From positions 1-15,752 of the forward strand of contig JAQBNV010000265.1 of assembly GCA_028288395.1 (NCBI GenBank): a stretch of 15,752 bases of DNA. The letters are read 5' to 3'. Under the pieces are notes generated by a model. It did not search any database. It was not told the DNA's origin and saw only the letters and a list, made by a program, of their open reading frames with translations. Position numbers and translations under genes: made by a program. Numbering within the stretch: the stretch's first letter is position 1; each line of letters starts with the position of its first letter. Shown in pieces: positions 7,974-15,075 of the stretch. Source of the stretch: Adhaeribacter sp. GTDB taxonomy: Bacteria > Bacteroidota > Bacteroidia > Cytophagales > Hymenobacteraceae.

Positions 7974-9110
7974 TTAGGCAGTTACCGGTTCAGAAACTTG
8001 GGAAAGCGTAAATTCCGGCAGGTACATTATTTTTCCGCCCTGCATGGCCGATTCGTGGGCCAGAATACCAACACAGGTGATATTAGCTGATTGCACAGCA
8101 TTGGGAAATGGCTCGCGCCCTGCTACAAGGGCACTAACAAATTCGTGAACCAGGTGTGGGTGCGAACCACCATGGCCGGAACCCTGGATAAATGATAAGT
8201 GCTGGTTGCCTTCGCCGTCGTACACGCCCGCAGTGGTAAACGATTGTATCTCGGTGGGCAGTAAGTGAGCGTAGTCAGGGGTTTTAACCTTGCTGGGCTC
8301 CTCGCCCGTATGAACCACATTGTCTTCGTGCTCTACCAGCGTCCATTCAAATGATTTTTTAGAACCATACACATCAAAGCTTTCGCGGTATTGCCGGGCG
8401 GTGTTAAATAACGAACGGGTAACTTCGGCGGCCAAATCAGAATTCCGGAATTTTATGTGGCAGGTTTCAATGGCAAAAGGAGAACCGTATTTGGGAATCA
8501 GGTCTTCGTCTATGCGGCCGGAGCCCAGGCAGGAAACGTATTCCGCTTCTGCTTTCGGCAAAGCCAGCACCGGGCCTACACAGTGGGTGGCGTAGTGCAT
8601 GGGCGGCAAACCTTCCCAGTAACCGGGCCAGCCGGCCATTTCCTGTTGGTGCGAAGCCCGCAAAAACTGAATTTTGCCTAATTCGCCATTCTCGTACATC
8701 TCTTTTACAAACAAAAATTCCCGGCTGTAAATTACCGTCTCCATCATCATATAAGTGAGTCCGGTTTCCTTTACCGCTTCCACTATCTGGCGACATTCTT
8801 CCACGGTAGTAGCCATGGGTACCGTACAAGCTACGTGTTTGCCAGCCCGAAGGGCCTTTAAAGATTGTTCGGCGTGGGCCTGTATAGGTGTATTGATATG
8901 GACGGCATCAACGTTCGGGTCTTTTAGCAGTTCGTCGTAATCGGTATAACGGTTATGAATACCAAAGGCATCGCCAATTTCATTTAATTTATCTTCGTTC
9001 CGCTGGCAAATCGCGTACATGTTGGCGTTGGGGTGTTTCTGATAAATAGGAATAAATTCTGCTCCAAAACCCAGGCCAACGATGGCAATATTAATTTGGT
9101 CCTTTTTCAT
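7974..9110 (-). CDS. Gfo/Idh/MocA-family NAD(P)-dependent oxidoreductase
   Basis: Predicted cytoplasmic dehydrogenase acting on a sugar, keto-sugar or polyol. The N-terminal Rossmann domain (about residues 5-125) starts INIAIVGLGFGAEF, with the dinucleotide-binding glycines at 12, 14 and 16; HINTPIQAHAEQSLKALRAGKHV (71-93) is the family's second conserved block. The usual EKP motif that supplies the catalytic lysine reads TVP here (T96-V97-P98), so the lysine is absent. The C-terminal alpha/beta domain (about 130-365) carries MHYATHCVGP with H172 and H176, one of which could be the active-site histidine, and the glycine/histidine-rich segment GSGHGGSHPH (310-319). Its 378 residues are normal for the family. 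It starts 22 bp after the isomerase stop, so the two form an operon and may act on the same sugar. Family membership is secure; the substrate is not. Confidence 0.92.
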   Translation of the reverse strand: MKKDQINIAIVGLGFGAEFIPIYQKHPNANMYAICQRNEDKLNEIGDAFGIHNRYTDYDELLKDPNVDAVHINTPIQAHAEQSLKALRAGKHVACTVPMATTVEECRQIVEAVKETGLTYMMMETVIYSREFLFVKEMYENGELGKIQFLRASHQQEMAGWPGYWEGLPPMHYATHCVGPVLALPKAEAEYVSCLGSGRIDEDLIPKYGSPFAIETCHIKFRNSDLAAEVTRSLFNTARQYRESFDVYGSKKSFEWTLVEHEDNVVHTGEEPSKVKTPDYAHLLPTEIQSFTTAGVYDGEGNQHLSFIQGSGHGGSHPHLVHEFVSALVAGREPFPNAVQSANITCVGILAHESAMQGGKIMYLPEFTLSQVSEPVTA

Positions 9111-9132
9111 AAAGTTGCGCTATATAAAGTAA

Positions 9133-10047
9133 TTAGAAATTAGTTTCTGCCGTTTGATGGGCCGGCACCTGTGTCGTAATATTCTCCGGGGCTTGCGCCC
9201 ATTTTTTTAAAAACTGCAAACCTTCCGAGGCAAATTTATCCTGGCTTTCGGCCAAGGGTTTCCAGATGCACACCGCACCCGCCAGTTCTTTAATTTCCGG
9301 GGTAAAACTTTCGATGGATACCGTACCGGTATAATCAATCGCTTCGAGGCCGCGCCGGAATGCATCCCAGCGGGTTTGGCCAGTGCCCGGGGTGCCCCGG
9401 TAATTTTCCGATACCTGCACGTGGATCAGGTTAGCGCCGGCGGCCCGGATGGCCGCTTCAATATCAGGTTCTTCAATATTCATGTGAAAGCCATCCAGGA
9501 TAATTTTGGCGGCCTCATGGTCAATATCTTTTATCAGTCTTACCACATCTTCGGTGGTGTTAATCAAATCGGATTCAAAACGATTAAGCGGCTCTAAGGC
9601 AATAAACAAACCTTTTTCGCTGGCCATTTCGCAGACTTTCCGTAAGTTGGTTACTGCCCGGTTCCACTCAATTTGTTTTTGCGCCGGCGATACCAAACGG
9701 GCTTTGCCAACGGCGGAATACATGGGACCCGCCAGGAAAGTTGCGCCTAAATCCACGCAAATTTGCAGACAGCTTTGGATGTAATTAAAACAATTCTGGT
9801 GCAAAGTTTCATCTTCGCTGGTGAGGTCGCGGGTAGGTCCGAAAGCGCCGCAGATAATGGCTTCCAGGTTATTCTCCAGCAGGGCTCTTTTTACAACGGC
9901 CGTATCGATAAGGGCAGGATCTTCTACGGCTATTTCCACTTTATCGTAGCCCATTTCTTTTATTTTAGGAAAAAGGGAAACTGATTCGGTACTGAACGGA
10001 GAGGTCCAAAGCCACGTAGTAACGCCAAATTTTACGTTTAAACTCAT
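9133..10047 (-). CDS. TIM-barrel sugar isomerase/epimerase, tagatose 3-epimerase-like
   Basis: A 304-residue cytoplasmic protein of the xylose-isomerase-like TIM-barrel superfamily. Its start, KFGVTTWLWTSPF, and the block AGPMYSAVGK (106-115) resemble D-tagatose/D-psicose 3-epimerases. Those enzymes move a C3 stereocentre of ketoses through a metal-bound enediolate. Candidate metal ligands are E152 (LEPLNRFE), D185 (ILDGFHMN) and E246 (VSIESFTPE). E158, H188 and R217 (ENYRGTPGTG) fall where the epimerases hold substrate. The fourth metal-ligand position appears to be Q211 in HVQVSE rather than histidine, as in hydroxypyruvate-isomerase-like relatives; H209 is two residues earlier. It is the first gene of a two-gene operon with the oxidoreductase. 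Such pairs are common in keto-sugar and inositol-type catabolism. The fold is sure; the precise activity is not. Confidence 0.88.
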   Translation of the reverse strand: MSLNVKFGVTTWLWTSPFSTESVSLFPKIKEMGYDKVEIAVEDPALIDTAVVKRALLENNLEAIICGAFGPTRDLTSEDETLHQNCFNYIQSCLQICVDLGATFLAGPMYSAVGKARLVSPAQKQIEWNRAVTNLRKVCEMASEKGLFIALEPLNRFESDLINTTEDVVRLIKDIDHEAAKIILDGFHMNIEEPDIEAAIRAAGANLIHVQVSENYRGTPGTGQTRWDAFRRGLEAIDYTGTVSIESFTPEIKELAGAVCIWKPLAESQDKFASEGLQFLKKWAQAPENITTQVPAHQTAETNF

Positions 10048-10062
10048 GCAGATAGGTTCTTA

Positions 10063-10095
10063 ATATTCAAAGAAAGTTTTTGGGTTATTATTTTC
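10063..10095 (-). other. Leader of the isomerase-oxidoreductase operon, no clear ribosome-binding site
   Basis: The stretch before the isomerase ATG (10047) is A/T-rich on the minus strand and shows no GGAGG-like sequence. Initiation probably relies on an unstructured A-rich leader, as is usual in Bacteroidota. Nothing more specific is visible. Confidence 0.3.
10063..10095 (-). promoter_or_regulatory. Weak candidate promoter of the isomerase-oxidoreductase operon
   Basis: On the minus strand TCTG (10092-10095), a one-mismatch -33 box, is followed by 20 bp and TATACTTTG (10063-10071). The latter resembles the -7 consensus TAnnTTTG with one extra base. It lies between the hairpins ending the upstream gene and the isomerase start, where a promoter would be needed if those hairpins stop transcription. 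CORRECTION OF POSITION: in window coordinates the boxes are 10192-10195 and 10163-10171; the span given for this entry should be read as 10163-10195. Confidence 0.15.
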
Positions 10096-10162
10096 GCGCT
10101 TTGCCCATTTTTGTAGAATCACCTATTTAGCCGGTTGGGCCGTTATCCCTAATGATTTTCTT

Positions 10163-10195
10163 CAAAGTATAAGGTATAAAGGTGACTGTTTCAGA
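10163..10195 (-). promoter_or_regulatory. Weak candidate promoter, isomerase-oxidoreductase operon (correct span)
   Basis: This is the correct placement of the promoter candidate: TCTG at 10192-10195 and TATACTTTG at 10163-10171 on the minus strand, 20 bp apart. Both boxes deviate from the Bacteroidota consensus. The -33 box overlaps the arm of a small hairpin at 10193-10212. Without it the operon would depend on read-through from the 1191-residue gene. Confidence 0.22.
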
Positions 10196-10212
10196 ATGGC
10201 GATCCCCATTCT
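10193..10212. repeat. Small inverted repeat abutting the large hairpin
   Basis: AGAATGG (10193-10199) and CCATTCT (10206-10212) form a perfect 7-bp stem with a 6-nt loop. One base separates it from the 18-bp inverted repeat at 10214-10263, giving two hairpins in tandem downstream of the 1191-residue gene. It could add to termination or be part of a regulatory site. Confidence 0.5.
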
Positions 10213-10213
10213 C

Positions 10214-10263
10214 CTATTAATTCAGGTAACCGGCTAAGGGAAGTAGGTTACCTGAATTAATAG
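10214..10263 (-). terminator. 18-bp inverted repeat after the ThuA-azurin gene, probable terminator
   Basis: CTATTAATTCAGGTAACC (10214-10231) and GGTTACCTGAATTAATAG (10246-10263) are perfect 18-nt reverse complements around a 14-nt loop, the longest perfect inverted repeat I found in the window. It starts 62 nt beyond the stop codon of the 1191-residue gene, where a terminator or 3'-end stabiliser is expected. There is no U-run after the stem on either strand, so canonical intrinsic termination is uncertain. The long, partly AT-rich arms are also compatible with a protein-binding site. Confidence 0.55.
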
Positions 10264-10325
10264 CGGAAGGAAGAATAAATAATAGGTGCTGGCTTTCGCT
10301 TGGCAGCAAATCCGGGTAGGATAGC

Positions 10326-13300
10326 TTATTTGGTGGTGGAAGCAGCACTACTCGTACTGGTTCCGGCACTAACTACTTTCATGGTGCCATTCATAATACG
10401 CCAGTGACCCGGGAACGTACAAACATAAGGGTAGTCGCCTACCTTGGCCGGGGCGGTAAAGCGAATTACCGAACGACCATCCGTATCAATTAATTCGGTT
10501 GCCGCGATTACTTCTTTCATAGCCGGCACATAATTTTTCTCAGCCCCTTTTGGATCGCTGGCCATTTTGTCGGCAGCGGCGCCTACTTTCTGGACCATAC
10601 CGGCTTGCACCAGTACCAGGTTGTGTTGCATGAAATCCGGGTTGTCCAGCACTAATTCTACGGTTTGGCCGGCTTTTACCGTGAAAGAGGTTTTGTCGAA
10701 TTTCATTTCGTTTTTCACCACTTTAATGTTGATGGTAACATCAGCAGCCCCGGCAGCTTTGGCTACCTGGTTGGTGCTGGTAGATCCTATTTCCAGGAAA
10801 GCCAATGCTAAATCGCTGCTGGTTAAAGGAAAATCTTCTTTATAGCTACCTACTTTTACCGCATCCTTGCCGTCGAAACCTACCCGGACACCATTGGCCA
10901 GTGGCTTTTTAAACAGGCCGGCTGCTTTGCCCTGGGCCACTTGTTTGCCATCTATTTCCAGTACCATTGCGCCATTTTGCTTCAACTGAGCCACTACGCT
11001 AAACCGTTGCGATTCTGGCAAAGCCGCTGAAATAGTGTTTGATTTGCCGTTTTGGTTCACCAGCATATTTAATTTTTTATCCTGAATGTAAACCGCGTAA
11101 CCGTTTTGTTTGTCGCCGTGCGCCATTAAAGTCCCTTCGAAAGGTGGGGGCGTGAAGTTGCTGTTGGCATTATTACCACCCGGGCGACCCCGGCGGGTAA
11201 CATTGCCCCGGAATGTGATTTCTTTACCGGTTATATCCGGGGCATTTTCCGCCGAAATGCCCACGTATCTTTCCAGTACCCGGATATCTTTGTCCAGGCT
11301 TTGCAGGATGCGACCGGTTAATCCGTCCGCATTGGATTCGGGCTGGGCTTTGGCTCCAGCCCGGAAACCATCCTGGTGGGTGGCAGTTGCTATAAATAAT
11401 GCCTGGGCTAAGGCTGGGTCTTTTTCATTTTCGGGGTTTAGGCTGGCGGTATAAAGGGCGCGGCCGAGTTCTACTGAGGCCGGCATTTCCGATACTGCTA
11501 AAAAAGTAGCTAGACGGGCATTGGGGTTCGAATCGTTTATGGAAGCAGATTTGATCATACCATCCAATACTTGCTGGTTGCGGGGCAATACCTGGGCCGC
11601 CGCTCTTCTAACGCCAGCTGCGGGATGCGATAAAGCGCTCATGGCTACCTGTAAAGCCTCGTTGTTAGAGCCATTTAAAGCACCTAAACCGTGCATGGTC
11701 CATAAAGCATGAACGGCAGGCGCATTTAAGCCAATTTCGTCTACGTTTTTATTATTTACCAGCTTGTATAAATCCGGCAGTACCGTTGTGTTTTTGGTTT
11801 CAACCAACAGGCGCTGGGCGGTTGTCCGCCAGAACATGTTGTCGTTTTCCAGGGCTTTTACTAAAGTTGCCGGGTTGTTGCGGTCTAATTTAACGGGGGT
11901 ATAAGGCTTAGCCCCTTTGTACACAACCCGGTAGATCCGGCCTCGCTGGTGGTCGCGCAGCGGGTTCTCATAGGCGTTGCCTTTTCCATTTTGGGCCTGA
12001 TACCCACCCCGGTCGGGCGAAGGTGTAGGATTGTGCTGGATAATAAAGTCATACCAGTCGGCTACCCAAACAGCGCCGTCCGGACCTACTTCGGCGTGTA
12101 CCGGGCCCATCCAGTCGTCCGAACTAGCAACCAGATTCCAGCCATTAACTTCTTTATAGCCGGCGCCATCCGGTTCCTGAATGGCCTGGTGCACGACACG
12201 ACCCGTTGGCTCGCACACAAAAGCAATGCGGTTCCAGTACTCTTTCGGGAAACTACGGGCAGTGTATAAATTATGGCCGGCTGCGGCCGTATAACCGCCG
12301 TGGAAATCTACCTGGCGAATTTTATCTGTAACCGTTGGCATATTGGCGTGGCCATCGTTTTTGCGGATTGCCTGGGCGGTGCCGCCTACCAATACTCTTT
12401 TGAGATAGCGCTCGGGCATGTAAAAGAAATCGCTGTGATTGCCGTTGGCGGTGGAGTTAAATACTTCAAAATTTTCGTTAAAACCTAAACCCCAGGTATT
12501 ATTGGTGGTCCGGCCCATGTATTGCAGATCAGACCCATCTGGTTTAAAGTTATACAAACCGGAACTGAACTGAATTTCCCGGTTGCCGTCTTTGCCGCGG
12601 TAAGCCGAATAACCAACGGTGCCCCAGATGCGGTTATCCAGGCCATATTTTAAACTGGACGGACCGGCATGGGTATCGGATTTACCCCAGCCCTCCATAA
12701 TTGGTTGGCGAATATCAGCTTTGTCGTCGCCGTTGGTATCTTTTAAAAAGATAAATACGGGTGCCTGCGCAATAATAGCCCCGCCGTTAGCGAAGGTAAT
12801 ACTTGTTGGAATATTTAGTTTATCGGCAAAAATAGTAAATTTATCGGCCCGGCCGTCGCCATTGGTATCTTCGCATATTTTGATGCGGTCATCGCCTACG
12901 CCGTCTTCCTCGCGTACCTCATTCGGATAATCAATGGTTTCTACTACCCACAAACGGCCGCGTTCGTCCCAGGCCATAGCTATCGGGTTTACAATGTCTG
13001 GTTCAGCAGCAAATAGCTGTAAATCGAAGCCGGCTGGTACCTGAATTAATTTCATCGACTCAGCGGCGGTTAAAGGATTTTGCAGTTTTGGCGCCGGGTC
13101 GCGCTTTTCGTAATTAGGTACTGGGGCATCTACGTAGGTTAAAACCGGCAATTTAAGTTTAGCTAATTGCTTTTTCAATGGGTCGCCTACGGCCCAAAGG
13201 ATGCCGTTTTCTACAAGTTTATGAAATCCGGGATTGTTCCAGGTGCGCTCGTCATGACCGTAAGCTGTATAAAACACGCGGCCTTTGCCTTGCGTGCGAA

Positions 13301-13901
13301 CCCAGGTCCAGGGTTCTTTGCGGCCGTCTTCGTCGCGCACCATCAGAACCTTATTATCGGCTTGTAATTTTTCATGCACGTAAGTCTCGTCCCACGTTTC
13401 AAATGCGGTTAAGCCAGCCATGGTAGGGTGTTTCGGATCTACAATAGGTGCCGTAAAGGTGCCGGTTTTATGAGATTTAAACTGCCCGCCAATCATTTTA
13501 ACAACGGGCTCGGAGTTCCGGAAACAAAAAGAAGCGCTGTGAATCGGAATAAAACCTTTGCCACTTTCTACGAACTCCAGCAGGGCTGTTTCCTGGGCCG
13601 ACGTTATTTTGTCGTGGTTGGCGTAAACCAGCAGGCCGTCGTATGTGGCCAGGTTTTCTTTATTTAGATCGTCGGGGTTGTCGGTATAAGAAATATTGAT
13701 GCCTTTGTTAAATAAGGCCGTCATGAGCATCGGGGCGTATTTGGCAGAGTTATGGTGCTCGCTTTTATGCCCCAGGAATAATATTTCAATCCGCCGGGCT
13801 TCTCCGTTTCCCGAGAGGTTTCCCGTAGAACTTCCTTGTTTGGCGCAGTTGTTAAAGGCCACCAGCACCAGGAGGAGTACTATTACTCTAAAATTTTTCA
13901 T
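10326..13901 (-). CDS. Multidomain lipoprotein: ThuA, PVC-type propeller, HEAT-like, azurin-like copper domain
   Basis: A 1191-residue exported protein, probably periplasmic or surface. Residues 1-19 form a signal peptide; Cys19 (FNNC) may be lipidated, though the lipobox is atypical. Residues 37-240 are ThuA-like (IEILFLGHKSEHH, GFIPIHSASF, GRVFYTAYGHDERTW). Residues 280-660 match the beta-propeller of the so-called PVC-type membrane-bound dehydrogenases and contain two calcium-loop-like motifs, DTNGDGRAD (345-353) and DTNGDDKAD (388-396). Residues 675-850 look HEAT-like (VRRAAAQVLP). Residues 895-1040 look like a jelly-roll, LamG-like domain. Residues 1053-1177 are an azurin/plastocyanin domain with predicted type 1 copper ligands H1093, C1161, H1166 and M1170 in CTFPGHWRIM. 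No CxxCH haem motif exists, although relatives often carry cytochrome c. A sugar or polyol oxidation role with copper as electron carrier is inferred; the family's chemistry is not established. Confidence 0.9.
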   Translation of the reverse strand: MKNFRVIVLLLVLVAFNNCAKQGSSTGNLSGNGEARRIEILFLGHKSEHHNSAKYAPMLMTALFNKGINISYTDNPDDLNKENLATYDGLLVYANHDKITSAQETALLEFVESGKGFIPIHSASFCFRNSEPVVKMIGGQFKSHKTGTFTAPIVDPKHPTMAGLTAFETWDETYVHEKLQADNKVLMVRDEDGRKEPWTWVRTQGKGRVFYTAYGHDERTWNNPGFHKLVENGILWAVGDPLKKQLAKLKLPVLTYVDAPVPNYEKRDPAPKLQNPLTAAESMKLIQVPAGFDLQLFAAEPDIVNPIAMAWDERGRLWVVETIDYPNEVREEDGVGDDRIKICEDTNGDGRADKFTIFADKLNIPTSITFANGGAIIAQAPVFIFLKDTNGDDKADIRQPIMEGWGKSDTHAGPSSLKYGLDNRIWGTVGYSAYRGKDGNREIQFSSGLYNFKPDGSDLQYMGRTTNNTWGLGFNENFEVFNSTANGNHSDFFYMPERYLKRVLVGGTAQAIRKNDGHANMPTVTDKIRQVDFHGGYTAAAGHNLYTARSFPKEYWNRIAFVCEPTGRVVHQAIQEPDGAGYKEVNGWNLVASSDDWMGPVHAEVGPDGAVWVADWYDFIIQHNPTPSPDRGGYQAQNGKGNAYENPLRDHQRGRIYRVVYKGAKPYTPVKLDRNNPATLVKALENDNMFWRTTAQRLLVETKNTTVLPDLYKLVNNKNVDEIGLNAPAVHALWTMHGLGALNGSNNEALQVAMSALSHPAAGVRRAAAQVLPRNQQVLDGMIKSASINDSNPNARLATFLAVSEMPASVELGRALYTASLNPENEKDPALAQALFIATATHQDGFRAGAKAQPESNADGLTGRILQSLDKDIRVLERYVGISAENAPDITGKEITFRGNVTRRGRPGGNNANSNFTPPPFEGTLMAHGDKQNGYAVYIQDKKLNMLVNQNGKSNTISAALPESQRFSVVAQLKQNGAMVLEIDGKQVAQGKAAGLFKKPLANGVRVGFDGKDAVKVGSYKEDFPLTSSDLALAFLEIGSTSTNQVAKAAGAADVTINIKVVKNEMKFDKTSFTVKAGQTVELVLDNPDFMQHNLVLVQAGMVQKVGAAADKMASDPKGAEKNYVPAMKEVIAATELIDTDGRSVIRFTAPAKVGDYPYVCTFPGHWRIMNGTMKVVSAGTSTSSAASTTK

Positions 13902-14041
13902 TGTATTTAATTATTGGTGGTGTAGAAAATACAATTATACAAAAAATCAATTTAAGAAAATTTCTTTATTTTGGCTAATTCTGACTGTTTATCTACATAT
14001 TTACTTTATTATCTTTAAATTTTAGACAAATAAGTGTTATT
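13902..14041. promoter_or_regulatory. Divergent control region between the ThuA-azurin gene and the AraC gene
   Basis: These 140 very AT-rich bases separate the two divergent start codons, so both promoters must lie here or overlap the genes. TGTATTT (13902-13908) and AAATACA (13927-13933) form a 7-bp dyad next to the start codon of the leftward gene, a possible operator or leader hairpin. A plus-strand promoter candidate is listed separately. I found no convincing minus-strand promoter match. The layout suggests that the AraC protein controls its divergent neighbour, which is inference from arrangement only. Confidence 0.55.
13970..14001 (+). promoter_or_regulatory. Candidate promoter of the AraC-type regulator gene
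   Basis: TTTG (13970-13973), 20 bp, then TACATATT (13994-14001) partly matches the Bacteroidota -33/-7 pattern; the spacing is right but the -7 box lacks two of its six defined bases. Transcription would begin near 14008, about 34 nt before the ATG. Confidence 0.3.
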
Positions 14042-14914
14042 ATGAAGCTGGCATTACATAAATCGGAGATACCGGAAGCAAAGGCTTTTGTTATTAATTA
14101 CCTCAATGATCCTTTTTTTGATACTAATTGGCACTTTCATTCCGAGTACCAATTGTTTGTGGTTCTCGAAGGCGTAGGTACCCGGTTTATAGGCGATAAC
14201 ATTTGTCATTTCCAGGAAGGCGATTTGGTTTTTACTGGACCCAATATGCCGCACATGTGGCGCAACGATGAAAGCTATTTTGATAAAACAAACCATTTAC
14301 GGTCGCAGGGCATCGTTATTTATTTCCCCGAAAGTTTCCTGGGCGAGGGCTCGTTAAGAAAAGAAGAAATGATGGGTATCCGGCAATTATTCGAACGCGC
14401 TGCCCGGGGTATTCAAATCAGTGGCGCTACCGCTACCCACGTAGTTCAGATGATGAAGGATTTGCTTTACCTGAAGGGCATCCAGAGTATAATCCAGTTG
14501 CTTACTATTTTACAGGTTTTATCCGAAACGGACGAGTACAAATATATATCCAGTATCGGATATTTTAATAGCTCCAAAGAAACCGACAAAGACAAAATGA
14601 GCGAGATTTATAATTATATTGTGCAGCATTTTAAGCAAAAAATTAAGCTGGAAGAAGTAGCAGCCATTGCCAATATGTCGCCGGCTACTTTTAGCCGTTA
14701 TTTTAAAGCCCGTACAAATAAATCTTTTTCTGCTTTTATCTCGGAATTACGGATTGGATTGGCCTGCAAACTATTGATGGAAGAAGAAGATTCGATTTAC
14801 CAGATTTGCTATAGATGCGGATTTAACACTTTATCTAATTTTAATAAACAGTTTAAAGACCTGATGCACCAAACACCTTTCGAGTACCGGAAAGAATATT
14901 TAAAATTAGCTTAG
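14042..14914 (+). CDS. AraC-family transcriptional regulator with cupin sensor domain
   Basis: A 290-residue DNA-binding regulator, probably sugar-responsive. The N-terminal cupin-like domain (about residues 8-100) carries WHFHSEYQL with H31, H33 and E35, plus H71 in GPNMPHMW, a possible metal- or ligand-binding set. After a helical linker (about 105-180) come the two AraC helix-turn-helix motifs: KLEEVAAIANMSPATFSRYF (202-221) and IYQICYRCGFNTLSNFNKQF (252-271), followed by the typical end TPFEYRKEY. Length and order are normal for the family. It is divergent from the 1191-residue gene across 140 bp, so control of that gene and possibly of the sugar operons beyond it is likely. The start is set by the first ATG of the frame, just ahead of the conserved domain; no Shine-Dalgarno sequence is visible. 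Confidence 0.94.
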   Translation: MKLALHKSEIPEAKAFVINYLNDPFFDTNWHFHSEYQLFVVLEGVGTRFIGDNICHFQEGDLVFTGPNMPHMWRNDESYFDKTNHLRSQGIVIYFPESFLGEGSLRKEEMMGIRQLFERAARGIQISGATATHVVQMMKDLLYLKGIQSIIQLLTILQVLSETDEYKYISSIGYFNSSKETDKDKMSEIYNYIVQHFKQKIKLEEVAAIANMSPATFSRYFKARTNKSFSAFISELRIGLACKLLMEEEDSIYQICYRCGFNTLSNFNKQFKDLMHQTPFEYRKEYLKLA

Positions 14915-14969
14915 GCTTTCTGATCCACGAATTAGTTACGTCCTAAAGAATATTTATAAAAGTGCTAAA

Positions 14970-14989
14970 AACCAGTGGCTTACCTGGTT
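14970..14989 (+). repeat. Small inverted repeat downstream of the AraC gene
   Basis: AACCAG (14970-14975) and CTGGTT (14984-14989) form a 6-bp stem with an 8-nt loop, 55 nt after the AraC stop. No U-run follows immediately, so a terminator role is weak. It shares the ACCTGGTT core with the hairpin at 7878-7905. Confidence 0.3.
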
Positions 14990-15075
14990 ATTGGATTAAT
15001 AAATTAAACTTTATTTGTTGACTTGTTTAAAAATTTATACTAATTAACAATTAAAGAATAAAAAAATTATATAAT

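Noticed and set aside
8467-8829. 120-codon minus-strand frame inside the oxidoreductase gene
   Set aside because: It overlaps the Gfo/Idh/MocA gene in another frame; its sequence is a shifted reading of that gene and has no domain.
10063-10095. The two feature entries given with span 10063-10095
   Set aside because: The promoter entry at this span is misplaced by 100 bases and is superseded by the entry at 10163-10195. The leader note covers only AT-rich sequence before the isomerase start and carries no specific signal.
11110-11454. 114-codon plus-strand frame opposite the ThuA-azurin gene
   Set aside because: Antisense shadow of a long, clearly conserved gene, without any recognisable motif.
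13696-14025. 109-codon plus-strand frame running into the divergent control region
   Set aside because: It overlaps the signal-peptide end of the ThuA-azurin gene in antisense; the hydrophobic C-terminal stretch comes from AT-rich promoter DNA.
15018-15041. TTGACT and TATACT upstream of the hypothetical gene as a sigma70-type promoter
   Set aside because: The spacing is only 12 bp, too short for that class, and the TTTG at 15014 lacks a proper -7 partner.
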